The position numbers and the translations under genes were made by a program. Positions 6,509-9,240 of a stretch of DNA of 9,240 nt are shown here, piece after piece. The first letter of the stretch is position 1. Every line of letters starts with the position of its first letter. The stretch covers positions 1-9,240 of the forward strand of contig CAJTMS010000002.1 in NCBI GenBank assembly GCA_910577155.1. Reading direction: 5' to 3'. The DNA comes from an uncultured Mailhella sp. (GTDB lineage Bacteria; Desulfobacterota; Desulfovibrionia; Desulfovibrionales; Desulfovibrionaceae). The notes below the pieces were generated by a model. It searched no databases and was not told where the DNA came from. It saw only the letters and a program-made list of their open reading frames with translations.

Positions 6509-7438
6509 TTAGAATGTATACGGAGTGAGCCAATCCTGATATTTCGGATTGGTACCCTGTACAATTTCAAAAAATGCTTTTTGCAGATGTTTGGTCACAT
6601 CACCGGCTCTGCCTTTACCGATGGTACGGCGGTCAACTTCCCGCACAGGTGTTACTTCCGCAGCAGTACCGCTGAAAAAGACTTCATCGGCACAGTAGAG
6701 TTCATCACGGGTGAATTGTGTTTCCACAACTTCATAGCCAAGGTCTTTTGCAAGAGTAATCACGCTTGCTCTGTTGATACCTTCCAAAATGGAGGTCAGC
6801 GGTGTTGTTTTAATGGTTTTGCCGCGGACAATAAAGACATTTTCACCTGTTGCTTCAGAAACAAAACCATTGGTATCGAGCATAAGAGCCTCATCGTAAC
6901 CGTCCTGCACGGCTTCCACTTTTGCAAGCACGGAGTTGACATAGTTGCCGCTGGCTTTTGCTTTGCCCATCATGGTATTAGGGTGAAGACGGCTAAAGGA
7001 GCTGGTTTTTACGCGTACTCCCAAATCGAGAGCTTCAGCTCCAAGATAGGCTCCCCAGCTCCAGACAGCAATAATGGTGTTGATAGGATTATTGCCGGGA
7101 TAAACACCGAGAGAACCATAGCCCACAAAACTTAAAGGGCGGATATAGGCTGACTCCATTTTATTGGCAACAAGCGTATCAATGGTTGCCCTGCAAAGTT
7201 CATCAACAGTATAAGGGCAAGGCAAAGCCAAAATTTTTGCGGAATTAATCATACGTTGGATATGATCGCGAAGCCGAAAAACAGAGGATTGTCCATTTGC
7301 ACACTTATAAGCACGAATACCCTCAAAATAACCGGTACCATAATGCAAACCATGAGTAAGAACGTGAATTTTTGCTTCGTCCCAAGGTACAAGCTTCCCA
7401 TCAAACCAAATGTATGGGGTTGGTTCTAATCCTGCCAT
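6509..7438 (-). CDS. ilvE: Branched-chain amino acid aminotransferase
   Basis: A PLP enzyme of fold type IV that transfers the amino group between glutamate and the 2-oxo acids of valine, leucine and isoleucine. The 309-residue product matches the usual length. It has YIWFDGKLVPWDEAKIHVLT near the N-terminus, HYGTGYFEGIRAY (32-44), the PLP lysine K161 in GKAKASGNY, E195 in SEATGEN contacting the cofactor ring, and FFSGTAAEVTPV (254-265). The frame is open to 7516, but I place the start at the ATG at 7438: GGAGGAG lies just upstream, homologues begin MxGLxPTPYIWFDGK, and the upstream ATG lies within the -35 of the likely promoter, so it would not be transcribed. It is the first gene of an operon with dnaX and ybaB; its stop is 12 bases before dnaX. 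Confidence 0.96.
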   Translation of the reverse strand: MAGLEPTPYIWFDGKLVPWDEAKIHVLTHGLHYGTGYFEGIRAYKCANGQSSVFRLRDHIQRMINSAKILALPCPYTVDELCRATIDTLVANKMESAYIRPLSFVGYGSLGVYPGNNPINTIIAVWSWGAYLGAEALDLGVRVKTSSFSRLHPNTMMGKAKASGNYVNSVLAKVEAVQDGYDEALMLDTNGFVSEATGENVFIVRGKTIKTTPLTSILEGINRASVITLAKDLGYEVVETQFTRDELYCADEVFFSGTAAEVTPVREVDRRTIGKGRAGDVTKHLQKAFFEIVQGTNPKYQDWLTPYTF

Positions 7439-7487
7439 ATTTTTCTCCTCCGATCTATAGCATGAAACGTAAGATATGTGACAAGAA

Positions 7488-7516
7488 AGTATACGTATCA
7501 AGTCCGTAAAGGTCAA
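7488..7516 (-). promoter_or_regulatory. Sigma-70 promoter of the ilvE-dnaX-ybaB operon
   Basis: On the minus strand TTGACC (7511-7516), a 17-base spacer and TATACT (7488-7493) match the sigma-70 consensus at 5/6 in each element with ideal spacing. The predicted start near 7481 gives a leader of about 40 bases, too short for an attenuator. It settles the ilvE start downstream at 7438. Confidence 0.8.
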
Positions 7517-7593
7517 GCATTATGCGTGATACCTGAAAAATATTCCTGAGGATTTTTTATTTTTAACAATTTTGTCTTTTTTCAGCATAGGGC

Positions 7594-7636
7594 GGACATA
7601 GACATTTTCCCTTGGAACTTCCTGTCAAACATGTCC
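7594..7636. other. Nested inverted repeats in the ilvE/permease intergenic region
   Basis: GGACAT (7594-7599) pairs with ATGTCC (7631-7636). Inside it GACA (7601-7604) pairs with TGTC (7623-7626), and inside that TTCC (7607-7610) pairs with GGAA (7614-7617). This could be a structured leader RNA if transcription of the permease starts upstream, or a protein site. It does not match the purine riboswitch core as I know it. Apart from this and the promoters, I see nothing in 7517-7655. Confidence 0.25.
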
Positions 7637-7655
7637 TCTTATCTGCTTTTTTTCC

Positions 7656-7684
7656 TTGCAACTTAGCAGATACTTTGCTAAAAA
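7656..7684 (+). promoter_or_regulatory. Candidate permease promoter with an operator-like dyad
   Basis: TTGCAA (7656-7661), 17 bases, then TAAAAA (7679-7684) with an extended TG at 7676-7677. The spacer and -10 are overlapped by TTAGCA-N7-TGCTAA (7663-7681), a perfect 6-bp-arm dyad placed where a repressor would block RNA polymerase. The start would be about 40 bases before the ATG at 7732. Confidence 0.45.
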
Positions 7685-7731
7685 TTATCTTTCAGCTATA
7701 CCACTATTAACCTGTTTTAATAGGAGAAGAA

Positions 7732-9036
7732 ATGGATCTCAATACCTGTTTTAAAATCAAGGAAAAAGGCTCCACTGTCCGCACGGAAATCCTTGCAGGT
7801 GTCACCACGTTTATGACCATGGCATATATTTTGGCAGTGAACCCTGCAATTTTGAGTGCCACGGGCATGGACATAGGCTCTGTTTTTGCAGCAACAGCAA
7901 TAAGCTCTGCCATTGCCACCATTATTATGGCTTTTTATGCCAACCTGCCTATCGGGCTTGCTCCCGGCATGGGCATTAATGCCTTTTTTGCCTACAGCGT
8001 GTGCCTTGGCATGGGCTATTCATGGCAATTTGGCTTAACCATTGTGCTTATTGAAGGCTTTATTTTCGTTTTCCTGACAATTACCAATTTGCGGGAAAGT
8101 ATTTTAAACTGTATTCCTATCCCCCTCAAAAAAGCTATCTCCGCAGGTATTGGGCTTTTTATTGCTTTTATCGGACTGCAGGCTTCAGGCATTGTTGTGG
8201 ATCATCCTGCCACCCTTGTGTCCATGGGGCATATTGCAAGTCCTACCGGTTTCGTCACCGTTATCGGGCTTCTTGCAGCTTCCATCATGCTTGTAAAAAA
8301 GGTCAAAGGGGCTTTGCTTTACAGCATTTTATTCGCCACATTGGTAGGCGCTTTTGTCGGGGTAACAAAAATCGACTCTCTTTCCGTATCCAATTTCGTT
8401 TCCCTGCCGAACGTTGCTCCAACCTTTTGGCAATTTGACTTTTCAAAAATACTGAGCATCGATACATTTATCATTTTATCCACCCTGCTTTTCGTTGACC
8501 TTTTCGACACGGTGGGAACCCTTGTGGGCGTTGCCACCAAAGGGAACATGCTGGATGAACAAGGACATCTCCCGCAGGCAAAACAAGCCTTTTTCGCGGA
8601 CGCTATCGGCTCCATTGCCGCTGCTGTTTTTGGAACATCTGCGGTGACGTCCTTTGTGGAAAGTGCCAGCGGTGTTGCTGTCGGCGGACGGACAGGCTTA
8701 GCCGCACTGGTTATTGCCGTTTTATTTTTACTTTCCTTATTCCTCTCTCCTCTCTTTATCCTTATTCCTTCGGCTGCCACTGCACCAACCCTTATCATCG
8801 TGGGTCTTTTTATGATTAGTTCACTGAAAGACGTGGATTTTGACGACTATGCCCTTTCCATTCCCATGTTTGTGACAATCATCGGTATTCCGCTTACCTA
8901 CAGCATTGCCCATGGCATTGCATGGGGCATTATCAGCTATGTCTTTACCTTCCTTTTTATTGGCAGGATAAAAGAAGTTCACCCCTTGGCAACCATTCTT
9001 GCTCTTATTTTTATTATTAAGTTTATGTTTGAATAA
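7732..9036 (+). CDS. Purine (adenine/guanine/hypoxanthine) permease of the NCS2 AzgA family
   Basis: A proton-coupled inner-membrane transporter for purine bases. The 434-residue hydrophobic protein has the AzgA signatures: FKIKEKGSTVRTEILAGVTTFMTMAYILAVNP (7-38), GLAPGMGINAFF (75-86), DLFDTVGTLVGVA (256-268) and GTSAVTSFVESASGVAVGGRTG (301-322). About 12-14 membrane segments span the length. D259 and E310 fall where substrate-binding acidic residues lie in the family. The ATG at 7732 has AGGAG (7722-7726) five bases upstream. It is divergent from ilvE with its own promoter region and terminator, so it is monocistronic. Substrate preference (adenine versus guanine/hypoxanthine) cannot be read from the sequence, so names such as pbuG, adeQ or ghxP are withheld. 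Confidence 0.94.
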   Translation: MDLNTCFKIKEKGSTVRTEILAGVTTFMTMAYILAVNPAILSATGMDIGSVFAATAISSAIATIIMAFYANLPIGLAPGMGINAFFAYSVCLGMGYSWQFGLTIVLIEGFIFVFLTITNLRESILNCIPIPLKKAISAGIGLFIAFIGLQASGIVVDHPATLVSMGHIASPTGFVTVIGLLAASIMLVKKVKGALLYSILFATLVGAFVGVTKIDSLSVSNFVSLPNVAPTFWQFDFSKILSIDTFIILSTLLFVDLFDTVGTLVGVATKGNMLDEQGHLPQAKQAFFADAIGSIAAAVFGTSAVTSFVESASGVAVGGRTGLAALVIAVLFLLSLFLSPLFILIPSAATAPTLIIVGLFMISSLKDVDFDDYALSIPMFVTIIGIPLTYSIAHGIAWGIISYVFTFLFIGRIKEVHPLATILALIFIIKFMFE

Positions 9037-9058
9037 ACACAAATACAATCATGAAACC

Positions 9059-9091
9059 AAAAAGCCTGTTCGGGAAAACGAACAGGCTTTT
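9059..9091 (+). terminator. Rho-independent terminator of the permease gene
   Basis: A perfect 13-bp stem AAAAGCCTGTTCG / CGAACAGGCTTTT with loop GGAAAA, ending in five T, 22 bases after the permease stop. The A-rich left arm makes it usable from the opposite strand as well. Confidence 0.95.
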
Positions 9092-9240
9092 TGCTGTCGA
9101 AAACAATTCTGTATGACAGTTGCCATATTTTAAAAATTAAATGCTTTATTTTTGTATCAGGTTGATTTCATACTGCAAAAGATAATTATGAAATTTTCTT
9201 TTTATGAGGAAATGATTATCTCTGCTGCCGCTATCCGCAG
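9092..9240. other. Right edge: AT-rich spacer with only ambiguous open frames
   Basis: Three short frames run off the window. On the plus strand ATG at 9188 begins MKFSFYEEMIISAAAIR but has no good ribosome site. On the minus strand one frame enters from the edge and stops at 9202-9204 (LRIAAAEIIISS), and another stops at 9146-9148 (30 residues ending YEINLIQK). A minus-strand gene would be convergent with the permease and could share its terminator. GATAAT (9181-9186) and ATTATC (9215-9220) form a loose dyad with weak resemblance to a Fur site. I cannot choose between these. Confidence 0.3.

Noticed and set aside
6017..7135. A 372-codon plus-strand open frame
   Set aside because: It lies antisense to dnaX and ilvE, both of which have unmistakable motifs; its Cys/Phe/His-rich translation has no family features. 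It is a shadow frame.
7439..7516. N-terminal extension of IlvE from an ATG at 7516
   Set aside because: This ATG lies within the -35 element, upstream of the predicted transcription start, and the extension is not a family feature. The ATG at 7438 has a strong ribosome site.
7439..7731. Purine riboswitch before the permease
   Set aside because: I looked for the conserved loop and junction bases of the purine aptamer and did not find them.
7710..7754. Direct repeat ACCTGTTTTAA at 7710-7720 and 7744-7754
   Set aside because: Only 11 bases, AT-rich, and the second copy is within the permease coding region; probably chance.
8319..8798. A 159-codon minus-strand open frame
   Set aside because: Antisense to the permease coding sequence; its Ala/Thr/Lys composition is what the reverse of membrane-protein codons yields.
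9181..9220. Fur-box-like GATAAT...ATTATC
   Set aside because: Only about half of a 19-bp Fur consensus matches in any register, and the neighbouring gene is undefined; too weak to call.

Overview
The window looks like a chromosomal housekeeping stretch from a motile Gram-negative anaerobe. Protein style suggests a Desulfovibrionaceae-type member of Desulfobacterota with lower GC than most of that family (mid-40s percent in the lines I counted). This is inferred from a single-chain iron-sulfur serine dehydratase, a chemoreceptor whose ligand domain resembles those common in Desulfovibrio, an IlvE/DnaX/YbaB run, and a GC-rich intergenic palindrome of a kind I associate with that family. No database search was possible, so the placement is tentative.

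Layout from left to right. Bases 3-215 hold the AT-rich (27% GC by count) 3' end of an unidentified plus-strand gene. It converges on sdaA, with a long imperfect hairpin at 250-288 between them. On the minus strand lie sdaA (L-serine ammonia-lyase, 302-1720), then a 696-residue chemoreceptor gene (1811-3901), each with its own signals: a strong terminator after the mcp gene, a possible sdaA promoter overlapping it, and a good flagellar sigma-28-type promoter before mcp. Next is a compact minus-strand operon read ilvE (6509-7438), dnaX (6496 down to 4374), ybaB (4057-4362). It is driven by a near-consensus sigma-70 promoter at 7488-7516 and closed by a terminator at 4012-4029. Divergent from ilvE is a purine permease gene of the AzgA/NCS2 family (7732-9036) with its own terminator at 9059-9090. 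The last 150 bases hold no gene I can assign.

The most notable feature is dnaX. The ATPase part ends at a TAG after 390 codons, but the whole tau-specific C-terminal part (about 317 codons) continues without a stop in the -1 frame. The only homopolymer in the short window where a shift must occur is a run of five G. A classical slippery A AAA AAA stretch lies about 40 bases further on, in the tau frame. This is either a programmed -1 frameshift making gamma and tau, or a one-base indel in the G run (sequencing error or mutation) with the true programmed site at the A run. The operon links replication (DnaX, YbaB) with branched-chain amino acid transamination; recR, the usual neighbour of ybaB, is not present downstream.

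I see no mobile element, CRISPR array, tRNA or rRNA, and no evidence of an undescribed multi-gene system. The interest here is in regulation and recoding.
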